Origin: Ramazzottius varieornatus
Taxonomy: Eukaryota > Tardigrada > Eutardigrada > Parachela > Ramazzottiidae
NCBI GenBank assembly: GCA_001949185.1
Contig: BDGG01000003.1
Location: 2,773,158-2,837,157, forward strand
Direction: 5' to 3'
DNA length: 64,000 nt
Both the position numbers and the translations under genes were made by a program. Shown here piece after piece: positions 24,467 through 36,046 of the stretch (position 1 is its first letter; each line of letters starts with the position of its first letter). Under the pieces are notes generated by a model. That model saw nothing but the letters and a program-made list of their open reading frames with translations, did no database searches and had not been told where the DNA came from.

Positions 24467-24952
24467 ACTGTAGAAAGCTGTTCAGGCATTCCAAAGCCCT
24501 TAAATTGGGGCAAACTATGGCATAGCGGAAGATCAAAGAGAAATTTCTTGGCACCGAAAGTGGTCCCTACCATTAGTCATCTGCTGTACGTACAGGCATA
24601 GTGCATTATTATGCCCTGTTGATCGTGCAATGCCGTCAAGTGGCATTATCAACAGGGTTATCAATCCCGTACTACTTAATACGCCAAAATCTTTGAATGA
24701 TTAGTACAGAATTGATTGATTAAATCCGAAATTACGACTCATGACTCATCAAAAACTTGGAAAAATTCGTCAAAAAATTAGAAAAATCAGACAAAATCCG
24801 GTAATCATCCTGAGTAAAGGATCGTGCTGTCTGGAGCTCGAGCTTCCTGTGATGAGTTTGCGATTTAGAGTCCCTTGGGTATTTGCATGTTGCTTCGGCA
24901 ATCTCTTGCTCTGAGCTCCCGATACATAATCGTCCGATCTTCAAGAAGGGCA
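24467..24952. other. Upstream region of acylaminoacyl-peptidase
   Basis: It contains a small inverted repeat CCCTGTTGAT ... ATCAACAGGG around 24614-24660. An in-frame ATG at 24887 could extend the next protein by 22 residues. Confidence 0.45.
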
Positions 24953-27779
24953 ATGTCGGACATTGTCGCTGAAGTTCTGGGTGCTTGCAACACTTCGATT
25001 CCGACTGGTGCGCATATCATCTCTCGCAGCACTTCCGGCCAGACCGATGCCGCAAACGGGAACACCTCGTCCCTCGCGCAGCCGTCCTTCATTGTCCATT
25101 CAACATGGAGCCAACGGGACCTCGTCCGCATGGAGAAGCGGACAACAGAGAAGATGCTTCTCCTCACAGCCACCAGCGACAAGGCTTCTTCGCTTCATTT
25201 GGGGATCGGATGCGATGTGACTGACGCGTGAGAACTTTCTTTATCGTATCGCAATCATCTGCTGTTTGACTAGCTTTTTGTCTCTTCTTTAGGAAAGCGG
25301 TAGCGTACTCCTTGGATGGATCTGTCAAAGCAGTCTTCACGAAGTTCAAGCCAAAGAAGGCAGAGGAAGAGAAGGAAGTCATCGAAGTGCACAGCGTCGC
25401 TGGTAAAGTTGCCACCAACGACCTGGCTGCTTCCAAGCGACATGGAAAGCTTTACATGGATGGTAAGATTATTTCCTCTATAGGATGACATCCTGGTACA
25501 TATTTGGCGTGTTTTTCAGGGGAGTTCGGATCGTTCGAACTTTCAAATTCAGCCGACAGCACGCACATTCTCTACGTCGCAGAGAAATATCGTCCAAAGT
25601 CCGAATCCTTTTTCTCCGTTATGGCTAATAAGTTTCCCGAAGATCCTGCCATGTCCGATACAAACATCGTAAGCTATAATCTGCGGTTAAAGATAACGGA
25701 TAGCGTCCTCAAGGTGTTTGAATCAGACACATTTCTGGAGGTTTACAGGGAACGGAATACGTGTACAGAGACGATTGGGGCGAACAGTTGCAAAAGAAAC
25801 ATCAGCCAGTAATGTGTGTCTTGGATTGGACCGACAACCACGTCAGCGTACTAGACAATATTCCACCAAATATAAGTCCAGGACAGGTATTTAGAGAACG
25901 AATATCCCAGAAGTGAGCTCACTCTTAATTGGATGTGTTCTCCTTGCAGCCAGTATGGACGCCTGACGGTAGCGGTATCGTTTTTGTGGGATACGATCAT
26001 CTTCCTGAACGTCTCGGTCTCGTTTACTGCCCAGTTCGTAAGAGCCGCTTGTACCACTTGGTGGTCGGGGAATCCAAGATGGCCTTACCGCTAACGTTCG
26101 AAGACCAGGCTGCGCGGTGTCCGCGGTTTAGTCCGGACGGACGAACTTTAGTCTACATTGAAACAGAAGTTGGAGGTCCCCACTTCAGAGCCATGCGTCT
26201 AATGAAGGTACAGAATCCAGAGTACTCCAATAGATAGAATTTAAATGGATTAGTTCGGTTTCTCTCCATTAGATTGCATGGAATCAGCAATATGCATCGA
26301 ACCCGGAAGTTGTTATTTCCGTCCCGAAAGAATCGCCAACTAAACCGGACGACTTCCCCGGCTTTTACAACAACGCTCTACCAAAGCGATGCTGGGCATC
26401 AGATAACAAGAGAGTGGTATGCAGCACTGCTTGGAGAAGTACTCACCAGATCATTGTTGTGAACACTGAAACCAAGCAAATTACCCCCATCACCCAGTCT
26501 CTGCAGTCCACCCTCCCCAAATGGGACTTACTAGACGTACATGACGATATTATAGTCGCTGCGGCGTCCTCCCCGAACATCCTGCCGAGACTGTACGCTG
26601 CGAAGCTTCCTCCAGGCGGCCGAGATTCTGAGATACAGTGGGTGTTAGTGGATGAAGGAGCGGGTGCTGATAAGAACTTAGAGAAGGAAGCGGCACTGAC
26701 TGAATGGGGAATCGAAGTCATCAAGGATAAGGTAAGGCTCTGTCCACTCGACATATGAGAAGTACGGTTTGGGAAGGGTACGTTTTACAGAGGTCCGGTT
26801 TGGACTACGAAGCTATCTGGCATAAGCCCTCAACGCGACACAAACCATTAGGCGTCATCTTATGGCCACACGGTGGTCCGCATTCTGTGATTCCTGCTGG
26901 CTTCGATATCTACGCAAACGCTTTAGTCAGGCTAGACTACGCTGTGATTTTCGGTATAGAATTATTCTAAGGGTAGATTCGATTGTTTCACTGTTGGGAA
27001 TTATCGGTGACAACAATGGCCTGCCTTGCATCTGCAGTGAACTACCGAGGTTCGGTCGGGTTCGGAGAGAAGAACCTCCGGTCGCTGCTAGGTAAGATTG
27101 GTGAGAACGACGTGGAGGACTGTTTCCGCGCACTGGATGTCATGCTGGGCAAATGGAAGCTCAGCATGGAGGAGACGGACATCCTGGTACAAGGCGGCTC
27201 GCACGGTGGTTTTCTGGCCGCTCATCTGATCGGACAGTTTTCCCATGTGTTCAAAGCTTGCGCTCTCCGAAATCCGGTGGTTAATATCGCCAGTAAGTTC
27301 GGGACGACTGACATTCCCGACTGGGCGTATGAAGAATCTGGACTTCGGTATCCATACGACTCACCACCGACTGTCCCTCCTTATATGGAGTTCCTCAAAC
27401 GATCCCCGATCGTCCACGTAGACAAAGTAATGAGTGAGCCAAGGCTTTATGAATTGGCTCGGTATAGCAGATCATTTTGCAGGTGAGGACGCCCACGATT
27501 ATCATGCTCGGTGAGAAAGACCGAAGGGTTCCTCCCGGACAAGGCATGGAGTTTTATCGGTAAGTGGATTCTTCGAATGTCGTCAAAACTTCTGCTTGAC
27601 CGTGTGTGGTTAATGGGTCACTGTGTTGCAGAGCTCTGAAGCTGCGAAATATTCCGACCAAGGTTCTGAGGTACCCCGAGTGTGACCATCCCATTGCGGA
27701 GGTGGACTGCGAGGCTGATTCTTTTGTACAGATGGTGCATTGGTTCAGACAGTATAGCACGGTGAAGAACGAAGAATAA
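24953..27779 (+). CDS. APEH: Acylamino-acid-releasing enzyme (acylaminoacyl-peptidase)
   Basis: Ten exons (24953-25227, 25293-25462, 25520-25668, 25749-25886, 25950-26207, 26273-26731, 26791-26953, 27038-27426, 27483-27559, 27632-27779) join in phase to give 741 residues, close to the usual length of about 730. The N-terminal half is the beta-propeller (PVWTPDGSGIVFVGY, CPRFSPDGRTLVYIE). The C-terminal half is the prolyl-oligopeptidase hydrolase, with LWPHGGPHS, NYRGSVGFGE and the nucleophile motif GGSHGG (Ser about 592). The acid is in LGEKDRRVPP (Asp about 680) and the histidine in PECDHP (His about 712), so the triad is complete. The cytosolic enzyme removes N-acylated residues from peptides. 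An upstream in-frame ATG at 24887 is the alternative start. Confidence 0.93.
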
Positions 27780-28256
27780 AGTCAGTATAAAGTCATGTTT
27801 GGAAATGTGATTTGCTGTTGTGCTCAAACTATGGGCAGCTTTGGGAATTTCGACTTTGATACTAACGACTGACGTTAATTATTTCAGTAATGATTTTTCT
27901 TTTAGTACTTCGATAGCATGTCATGATAACAGCTTATCGAACTTGTCAAAACACTAAATTCGGATGACATAACTTCCTGAAGTTTAGAACATGGTTACAT
28001 TTGACAGACAGAGGCGTAGAGCTGAGGTCCTTTAGAACACAGTTTCCTCGTAAAATTATAAAAGGTAACAGAAATTCAGGGAAGTGAACTTTAGTACGCG
28101 TACGGCAAGAGCGGCAGCCAGAGACATCACGGGAACGAAAGCCTGAAGACCGAAAGAGATCCTAAAATATCCGAGAGATCGCCATATTGGCTTATTTCTT
28201 GATAAAATTCTACTGCAGACAACTGTGGTTGTCTTTTGTTGAAATTTTGAGCTGGT
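27780..28256. other. Convergent 3' flanks
   Basis: 3' regions of acylaminoacyl-peptidase (+) and SWT1 (-). No other feature seen. Confidence 0.45.
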
Positions 28257-30717
28257 CTACGTGACAGGTGACAGGAACGTGCTGGTTTCCCGTTCAAGTT
28301 TTTCAGCAGCCCCTGCTTTACCCGTTCTGTAGTTGTAATACAAATCACTCCACAGCCCCAACTTCCCCTTCGTGAAATTCAGCCGATCTTGATACTGCGT
28401 TCGCACTTCTTTTTCCTCGTATTTTTCAATGATTACCACTAATGAATGGACAGCACCGGCACGGGATACGATTCGATTATGTATAGCCTGCTCGTTACTT
28501 TCACCTGGTCCTCGTTTTACCGCTGGAATCAGAGACTCAAATTGGGTTTTCTGACGCTCCAGCAACTCTGCTCCTGCAGTGAAAGGATGCCAGTGTTTGA
28601 GAAGGAAAGCTACAATTCTTTCTGGAGTTAACCAGTGATTGGGCTTGTCAAACATGTCCCTCCAGACCTCGCCATTGTATACCAGCGTAAGGCGCTTCTC
28701 GAGGAAGACCTTCAGCAGGGAAAGCAGTGCTCGGTCCAGACACTGATACAACTGGTGGAGGACAATTATTGACTGTGCGACAGTTTGAGGATCGACTGTT
28801 GTCACCCCTTCCATGGGCGAATCCTCCTGTTCTTGATCGGGAACCGATTCAGCTGCCACAAGACCTAAAAGATAACTATTTGTGCGACGAATTTTTGTCT
28901 ACTTCGGGTTGTGATGTACGCACATTGATTGCCGGTCTTGAAGTTCAGTTCGGTTTTCAGCATCTGCTGCAACTCCTTCATGAACGCTTTGGAATCCATA
29001 ATTTGCTTCTGCCGATCTTTCTCCCCAATACCCGACATACCTACAGCTTTCAGTATCATGTTGTTATCGTTTGTAACCAAACAGACTAATCTTTCAGGCG
29101 AGAGCTTGTCGTATAACTGCACGAAGCAGTTGACGATACGATCATCTCCTTTTCTCAGAGGGACCTTCCGGGCTGGTCGATGGTTATTCTCCGCATTTTG
29201 CAAAGTAAAGCGTGTGCCAACTCTTTCGCACCAAAACCTGTAAATGAAGCCCCATCAGTAACAGTAGATTTGGAGACCTGCGTCATTATTGCAAGATCGA
29301 TGATCTTTCGAGCACCGGCATACACCGAGCTAATACAACTGTGATGGCGCAGAAGTATGCAGGCAGCCGAAAGAACGCCACATCTCGTAGTCCGACGTTT
29401 TAAAACTCAAAACACCGCGGAAAGAAACAGAAAAGCAAAAGCAAACTGATCCATTTAATATTTTGAAATGTACATACTTGGATGCGTTGCGCGATCTTCG
29501 AGCGAACTTCTCATCTTTACCATCTTTCAAGTGATCCAACTCTTCCAGAACCGTATAGGGCATTTGAAAGAGGATATAATGCAGGTATTGTGCGTCCTCG
29601 AGCCCCTTCATTAGCTCGAAGAACTTCTCACCCTCATCCGACAACAAGACGCTCGTGTCGAAAACAATAACGCACTTGATCTGCGCCAAATCAGGCAGGT
29701 TCAGTTCTAAGTCCGCTGTGTCGTTCGGTAAGTCGACTGCTTGTTCTTGTGCATGACTTATACGAAATGTATGCAGGTAGGTCACTCCAAGATCCACTTC
29801 CATCGGCTCTCCTGCCGATGATGCTGTATCTCCAGCGGAGGACGAAGCTGGGACTGAGGATGAACTGCTTGCTTTCTGGTCTTTACCTGCTTGGTTGTTT
29901 ACCGATGACCCGACTTTCTCTTCGTTCTTTTTTGGCTCCTTTGCTTCCTGTTTCTGAGCTGAGGAATCGTCAGCTTTTGAGTACTGTTTCTTTTTCTCGC
30001 CCGGTTTCGGAACGGTCTTCTTGAGCCCCTCCCAGCGTCTTCCAGAGTTCCTTCGTTTCGATGATGACGGACCATCGGAAGATTTTCGACGAGCTGAACA
30101 ACGAATGTCCGTTAACATCAGAAAGATTTGAATCAGAAAGATAATTATAAAAAAGAACAAAATCAATCTGTCCGTGTTTTGGTTGGTCACTCATATATAT
30201 TTGCCCTGGAAATGACCTGAACAAGATTGATTAACTCGATATGCGGCTTCATGCGACCGATGGAAGTTCTCTGGATGCTGAGATGGCCTTTCCGGATAGG
30301 CAGAAGGACAGCCAAAGTGGATGGAAGGTGGAGGAGAATGGTACGCAGTGGACGATGCTTCATTCGATGTAACAACCTGTTGAACCTGGCACACCTGCTG
30401 AGAGATGATCTGACGACCGCCGCTCATATTGCCATGCTGCTGTAATATTCCAGGAGTGCCTGCAAACGGTGGATATCTTGACGGACCATCGCGGGGAGGA
30501 TTCGGATAAGCGGGATGGTCTCTGCGATCGGGAAAATGGTCTTTATGCCAGCCACTGTGATCTTGCGCACTACGTTCTGCAAAATAGCTACGTGCAGTTA
30601 TAACCTGCTGCGGAGGCTTACTTTCAGCGTGAATTTACCTGGTTCATAACTGCTTGGAACAGCTGCTTGATGGCCACCTTGGAGAGGTATGGGGTGCGTC
30701 GAGTAATTATAAGCCAT
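28257..30717 (-). CDS. SWT1: Transcriptional protein SWT1 (PIN-domain endoribonuclease)
   Basis: Five exons on the minus strand (30717-30639, 30576-30217, 30093-29478, 29237-28924, 28864-28257) join in phase to give 658 residues. The N-terminus is disordered and rich in Pro, Gln, His and Ser. A lysine/serine-rich stretch precedes the PIN domain at about 285-430, with VIVFDTSVLLSDEGEKFFEL, MPYTVLEELDHLKDG, KGDDRIVNCF and LVCLVTNDNNM providing the acidic metal ligands. The C-terminal 200 residues are helical (MFDKPNHWLTPERIVAFLLK) and fit the SWT1 C-terminal domain. SWT1 is a perinuclear RNA endonuclease in mRNA quality control. Codon phase forces each splice choice; the last donor is a slightly unusual GTGCGT. 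A shorter paralogue is at 14621-15513. Confidence 0.9.
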
Positions 30718-31775
30718 TTTCGGTGCAGAGACTACGGGTCGCGTTTCGCTCTACTACGGTTCCTTTTCGAGGTATATTGACAGGATTACTCGGTCAACGC
30801 GTGGACCGCAGATGCTGCATCGTCAGTTACAGAGTCAGGTGCGGGAACAGAGGCGGCAGACCACCTTTCGTAACCAATCGGAGACAAAGATCATTAAGGG
30901 CTTACAAAGACTAAGCTGGCTTGGTGGTGTAATCACACCAGCTACTTTGGTGGATACGCCCAGAAAACATTTTTGGCCAGTTAGAAAAGCGGTGTGACAG
31001 CTTGCTTCGAAAGCCCCGCACTGCAGTTAAGTACGATCGGAGGATTATGAGATCTTTGATGTCGGAGGAACCACCATACACTCACCAGTAAGACGAGTAG
31101 CGAGAAACTTCGTCATGGACGTGACATTTGAGTTTGGAGGGGAGCACAGCGCACTCGGGATGTTGGTTAAGTCTAATGCAATCACGAGTCGCTTCAGAAC
31201 GACTCGTAACTACACCGAAAGTGCAATGTCTGGTGGAATGAATAGGCCAATCGCAAGGGTGTGGGTGGAGCCAATTACACCAGCGTTGGAATTCCACCAG
31301 CGGTGAAATCTATCTTTGTAAGCCCTTATTGTGAATGCTCGATCCTGGAAAGCTCAAGATCAGAAGTCCATAGCCGGAAGTAGAGTGTGTCAACCTAGAA
31401 GAAACAGGGAGTAGAAATGAACGCTGTGTCATTGCACGGTAAGCGAGCGACCAGCCGCTTTTCTATTTGTGGGTCATGCGAGCGGCACCCGAGTCGCAAA
31501 CCCGTCAAGCAAACAATTGTTTCATTATTTTGGTTTCATTCCGGAATCCGAATTCCTTCCGGGATTTTTTCAGCGTTGCTCTACCGGTGGCGTTTCCTCA
31601 CCTGTCGTCCTACTTCTCCTATCCTCGTTCCTTAGGTAACCCTCAAAAATCGTTTGCTGCTGATGCTCGACGGTGCCTCTGGCTCTCGCAGGCTGATGGA
31701 TTCTGACTACTGAGGATAGTGGTTTTCACAAAGGAGCATTCATTTCCGCTTAGCATTGGCCTACGCCACTCTGTT
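30718..31775. other. Spacer with an inverted-repeat element
   Basis: Between the divergent starts of SWT1 and CMC4. It contains the element at 30896-31327. Otherwise nothing recognised. Confidence 0.45.
30896..31327. mobile_element. Terminal-inverted-repeat element (about 432 bp)
   Basis: Perfect 15-bp ends AAGGGCTTACAAAGA and TCTTTGTAAGCCCTT, flanked on both sides by ATT (or TA if the ends are set one base inward). No coding capacity, so a MITE of a TA- or 3-bp-duplicating family such as Tc1/mariner or PIF/Harbinger. Confidence 0.75.
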
Positions 31776-32107
31776 ATGACGGACCCTTGTCAAGCTCACG
31801 CATGCGCCATCCAAACCTGCCTAAAACGTAAGTGGATCTTGGTTATTCTTTATGAACTATCCGCATCAGACTACATAGGAAGTTGTTAGCCGACACTGAA
31901 TCGCAATCCTGTGTAGAACATCGCATTTTCCCGAGCCGTCTAAGGTGCCTCTATTTACTTGCAGAAAACAACTGGCAGGACAGCAAGTGCGGAAAGGAGC
32001 TGCAAAACCTGCTGGATTGTTGCAAGAAGTTCCAAGAAGGCTCGCCGATGTGCGTGGGAATGCGAAGCCAGTGGGAAGAGAAAGCAGCCAAGAAACCATC
32101 CACCTGA
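31776..32107 (+). CDS. CMC4: Cx9C motif-containing protein 4 (mitochondrial intermembrane space)
   Basis: Two exons (31776-31827, 31965-32107) give 64 residues. The start MTDPCQAHACAIQTCLKQNN and the later CGKELQNLLDCCKKF carry the paired cysteines of a twin Cx9C-type CHCH protein. The DPC..xAC..IQ.CL pattern and the length near 68 match CMC4. Such proteins are imported and oxidised by the Mia40 relay in the mitochondrial intermembrane space. Only 27 bp separate its stop from the ATG of prenylcysteine oxidase on the same strand, so the two genes may be co-transcribed or share a processing site. Confidence 0.85.
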
Positions 32108-32134
32108 CACGCAAACTGCCATCTAACCGGTAGT

Positions 32135-33901
32135 ATGGCCGTTTACTGGCGGATTTTTTTGTCCGCGAGTCTAGTGAACATCTGCTGTACTGCATCGCGG
32201 AAGCCTCAAGATGCGAAAAGAATCGGTACTGTAATCTGCTCCGTCTCTTCGTTACTTCGTATACCTGTTAGGATCGCTTCCTTAGTAAGTGTACTGGTAT
32301 TCTTTCCGCTTGTAGGTATAATCGGCGGCGGGATAGGCGGATGCGCATCCAGTCTCTTCCTCCGCGATGCTTTAAGGAACGACGCTTATATCGTCGTGTA
32401 CGAAGCTGAAAACATTAGCGGCCGAGTTCGGTCGGTGAAGCTCAAGGGAAACGAGTACGAGGCTGGTGGCAGCATCTTTCACGAAAAGAACGAACTTTGC
32501 CAGCGTCTCGTTAAACGTTTCGGTAAAGCGCATATGTAGCCTTCCTTAAACTCATAGATGACGATTGTTCACTTCATCATTCTGCTTACAGGATTAAAAA
32601 CACTGAAAGACGAAGATGACAACAATAACCAAGGCACACTGATCAACTATGGTTCCAAAGTCCTGTTCCGTAGTTCGGACTGGTCGGTGTTCAATGCGAT
32701 GAAAGCTTTCTATCGATACGGTTTCTCACCGTTAAAGCTGAAACCGTGGGTCGATGACTACATAACCAAGTTTGCTAGAATATACGATCTCTTTGGAAGG
32801 AACTGTTCGTACTCTCGTCCGTCCGATCTGATGTTCGCAGCGGATGCCGAACTCGTTGACATGTTCTTCCTTTCGCTGACCGACGCGATGAGGAAAGCCG
32901 GCTTCGGAGAACTCTTCATCACCGAAGTCGCTGGCGCAGCTATGCGAGTCAACTACAACCAGGAAACCAGCGTGCCGGCCTTCGTTGGTAAGATTTCCAA
33001 AAGCAACTTGTTACAAAATCCAACTCCACAAAAATGACTACCATAAAAAAAAACTAATCCGTAGAACCGATTAACAGCAGCTGGTTTTTTTTCAGGTAGC
33101 ATCAGTTTGGCCGGAATGGAAGGTCCACTGCATCGAGTGAAGGGCGGTAACGAGCAGCTACCTCACCTAGCCTGCAGAAGCGCGGATACCATAAGCCCAA
33201 CACGTGTGGTGTCGGTAAAGTTGCTGAACGATACGAGATTCCAGCTAGTCGATGACGCTGGACAAACGGACACTTTTGACTTTGTCGTTCTAGCTTCTCC
33301 GCTGGTGCGAGACAGAACAAACGTAGAATTCATCGGTTTCCCGGTGCATTTCACAGCTGGAGACTGGGTCGGCTCGTATCAGACAACCGTAGCCACTTTC
33401 GTAGAAGGTTGGTAGAAAGCTTTATGTGAAACTGCTGATTAATTGAGATACCTTTAGAGCTTTTTCTCAGGCGAGCCGAATTTCGAATATTTTGGTTCGT
33501 CTGCCTTCAGCGCCGCTTTCAACATCGATCCGAATGGACGATGGAGTTCGATAGGGAGACTTTCCACTGTCACGGGGAACTTTCCTCAAATGCCTGTCTG
33601 GAAGCTCTTTTCAAGGGCGTCCTTGAGCGACAAGTCGCTTTCTGAGATGTTCCTGAGGGTGACAGCGAAGACGGAAGTCGACTGGAAGGCCTACCCGAAC
33701 TACTCGGAGCCACCGCACTACCCGCCGCCTTTCATGCTGCATAGTCGTCTGTTCTATCTGAACGCGGTGGAGTGGGCTGGCTCTGCCATGGAAATGTCCT
33801 TGATAGCCGCCCACAACATAGCAAACGCCATCTCGAACGAAATACTGGGACTGCATCCGCAATGTCCGCTCGCGGCACGGACGCGTCATAAAGACCTGTG
33901 A
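32135..33901 (+). CDS. PCYOX1: Prenylcysteine oxidase
   Basis: Five exons (32135-32225, 32316-32522, 32592-32987, 33096-33407, 33471-33901), all spliced in phase 1, give 478 residues. An N-terminal signal (WRIFLSASLVNICC) is followed by the FAD-binding GIIGGGIGGCASSLFLRDAL, an EAGGSIFHEKN motif, GMEGPLHRVKGGNEQLP and a C-terminal substrate domain. The flavoenzyme oxidises prenylcysteines released from degraded prenylated proteins in lysosomes. Length is near the usual 500. Signal peptide plus Rossmann fold are in the normal order. It follows CMC4 very closely. Confidence 0.9.
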
Positions 33902-34388
33902 TAGTTCACTCCAGGTGAGCGACAATAAAGTTTCATGTTAGTGTCACTCTTGAAAATGCAGTTTCAACCACATGCATGAAAATGTTCGAGTTTTATTTTG
34001 CTTGTGTGAGTTGTGTGCGAGTCAGATTTTACAGCGTCTGAATGAAGCCTCAATGCCGGAAGATTCCACGTAAGGCTATGCTTTTGCCAACTGGGGAAAA
34101 ATCGAGGCTCTTCGGGAATTTTAGATTAAGGTTGACGGTCTTTTTACTCTTTTCTGAATGCGAGTCGGCTGACAAAGCGGTGGCGCCAGCTGATATAGTA
34201 GCGTCTCTTTTGCGCTGCTCCCATGGTGACATCTACACACCGTTACAATCTTGTGGGAATTTGATCGTGGAGAGGTTGCTTCTCATAGGTCTCAAGCTCA
34301 GCAGCATTTGTGTTAGGCGGTTATACCGGTGCTTGAGAGTCAGGCATTTCTGTTTGGGTTCGCGCTTTCCGTCTTGTGCTATGTTCTC
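33902..34388. other. Intergenic spacer
   Basis: 3' flank of prenylcysteine oxidase and upstream region of the next gene. Nothing else recognised. Confidence 0.4.
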
Positions 34389-34985
34389 ATGGGCAATCAG
34401 CCTAGTCAGCCGGCGAAGTCACCGCCAGCACCCCCACAACCGTCTCTTCCGTTGAGCCAGTATCAGCGGCGAGTTTTGGAGCTTGAACAGCGCAAAGCTG
34501 ATCGCGACCGTCTTTTAGAGCAGTACCGGTTAGAAGTCAAGTCTGGAGTGATTGGCAAGAAGAAGAAGAAATCTCACAAGAGCACAGGGAACAAGCAGGA
34601 AATACTTCCTATTGCTCAAGCTCTTGACCTTCCGCAACCGGAAGAGCGCAACATCGTGACGTATGCTACTGGTGGAGGTGTCCGAGGCTTGGTAAACGCG
34701 AACAGGATGCCCACGCCCGATACTGGTGGGTGAAACTCTTCTATCAAGCTCAGAGTGTATTTTTCAGTCACTGTAGCCAATGTCGTTTTTTCAAGTCGCG
34801 CACGTGTTCATGGTTATTGGCTGACCTTGTGCACCACTTGGGAAGATGATCATATTCAAGACGTTTGCCGACGTCCCCGCTGTCTCTTTATAGGAGGCAG
34901 CCTGTTTGTGTGCCCGATTTGTGGGAAGTATGTCCTGGACAGGAACCCATATCCCCATGTTTACAAATGTAGAACAAGTAAATGA
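34389..34985 (+). CDS. Small zinc-finger protein with possible N-myristoylation
   Basis: Two exons (34389-34725, 34894-34985) give 142 residues. The protein starts MGNQPSQ, a possible N-myristoylation signal, then a proline-rich stretch. A charged helix (QYQRRVLELEQRKADRDRLL) and a lysine run (GKKKKKSHKS) follow. The C-terminus CPICGKYVLDRNPYPHVYKC has the spacing of a C2HC/C2H2-type zinc knuckle. The splice donor GTGGGT is the only one giving the zinc-finger frame. I do not recognise the family. A membrane-anchored adaptor is a guess from the start signal. Confidence 0.7.
34765..34877. mobile_element. Intronic palindromic element, copy 6
   Basis: Arms TCAAGTCGCGCACG and TTGTGCACCACTTGGG around a loop with TTATTGGCTGA, and right terminus TTTGCCGACGTCCC. 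It fills most of intron 34726-34893. Confidence 0.7.
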
Positions 34986-36046
34986 AGGAAGACTAGCGGC
35001 ACTTCGCTTCGGATAACTGATTTTTTACGGCTCCTTTGAGATGCGCGGTGCGGGTTCTCGTTCTGGTTTATGGAGCCGAAATACCTATCATGTTCTGGAA
35101 GTTGGCCCACGTAGTGAACATCCCAGGTCTTCTGTGATTGATATTGTGATACCGCCAATTTCTTTGACGCTGTTCATTTTAGCTATGGCCAAGTAGTACT
35201 TTGCTTCTTGTCGGACTGTTTTGCTGTTGCATCGGGTTTTTCGTTTGGCGCTAGTTGTTGATGAATTTTAGGCAGTGTGTTGTGCCAATAAAATAAGTTG
35301 GCTGTGAACCGTTTCTGCCAAGAACGGAACAAATGCGAGCCGCTCAAAGGTCGGCTGATGGTATCGCCCTAAAATGGTTCACGACGAGATGAATGGAGTA
35401 CAGTACTTGCATCTCGAAGTCTCGTGTATACTCAATCGTTTGTTGCCAAGTCCGGGTTGATTTCGTGCGTTTGTTCGGAACACTGAATCCCTTTCCTGTG
35501 CTTTATACCTGAAGAATCACGCCAGTCAGAAATTAGTCTCTTCAACTGCCAAGTACGAGCGGAATCGATGCTTACCACTTGACAGCGATCTGGATCCTTT
35601 GCGCTGTCTCCACTCTCCCGATTACCCATCGCTATTCTGTCAGAGTTTTCACCTGAGATAATTTGCAGGTTGGAATAGCGGAGTTCACTGTCGCATTGTC
35701 TAGGTAAGTGTCGCTCTCGAGGTATTTAACTGTTCTTTCGCGTGCGGAGCGTGTGTGACGGTATGGGGTCTTCGTTATGATCGCAAAGAGTCCCTCCGTC
35801 AGAGGGAACGATAATTCCTGGTGCTCCAACACGCACATCCTCGCCCGACACTTTTCCTTACACACAAGGCTTCAGGTTTTGCGTCTTTACTGTTCGAGCG
35901 AGTAGTTGGGATGGGATGAGGTGACAGTAACAGCGGAAGTGCTGAGTCGTCTGTTTGATACATTTGATTGACTTCTAATATCCGCTAGTGAGACTGTGAG
36001 CTTCTGAACTTTGGACCGTGACGCTGTATTTCCTGGGATATCTGTT
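34986..36046. other. Intergenic spacer (1 kb)
   Basis: No gene recognised on either strand. A polyadenylation-like AATAAA occurs at about 35288, but the preceding stop codon is 300 bp away. Confidence 0.4.
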
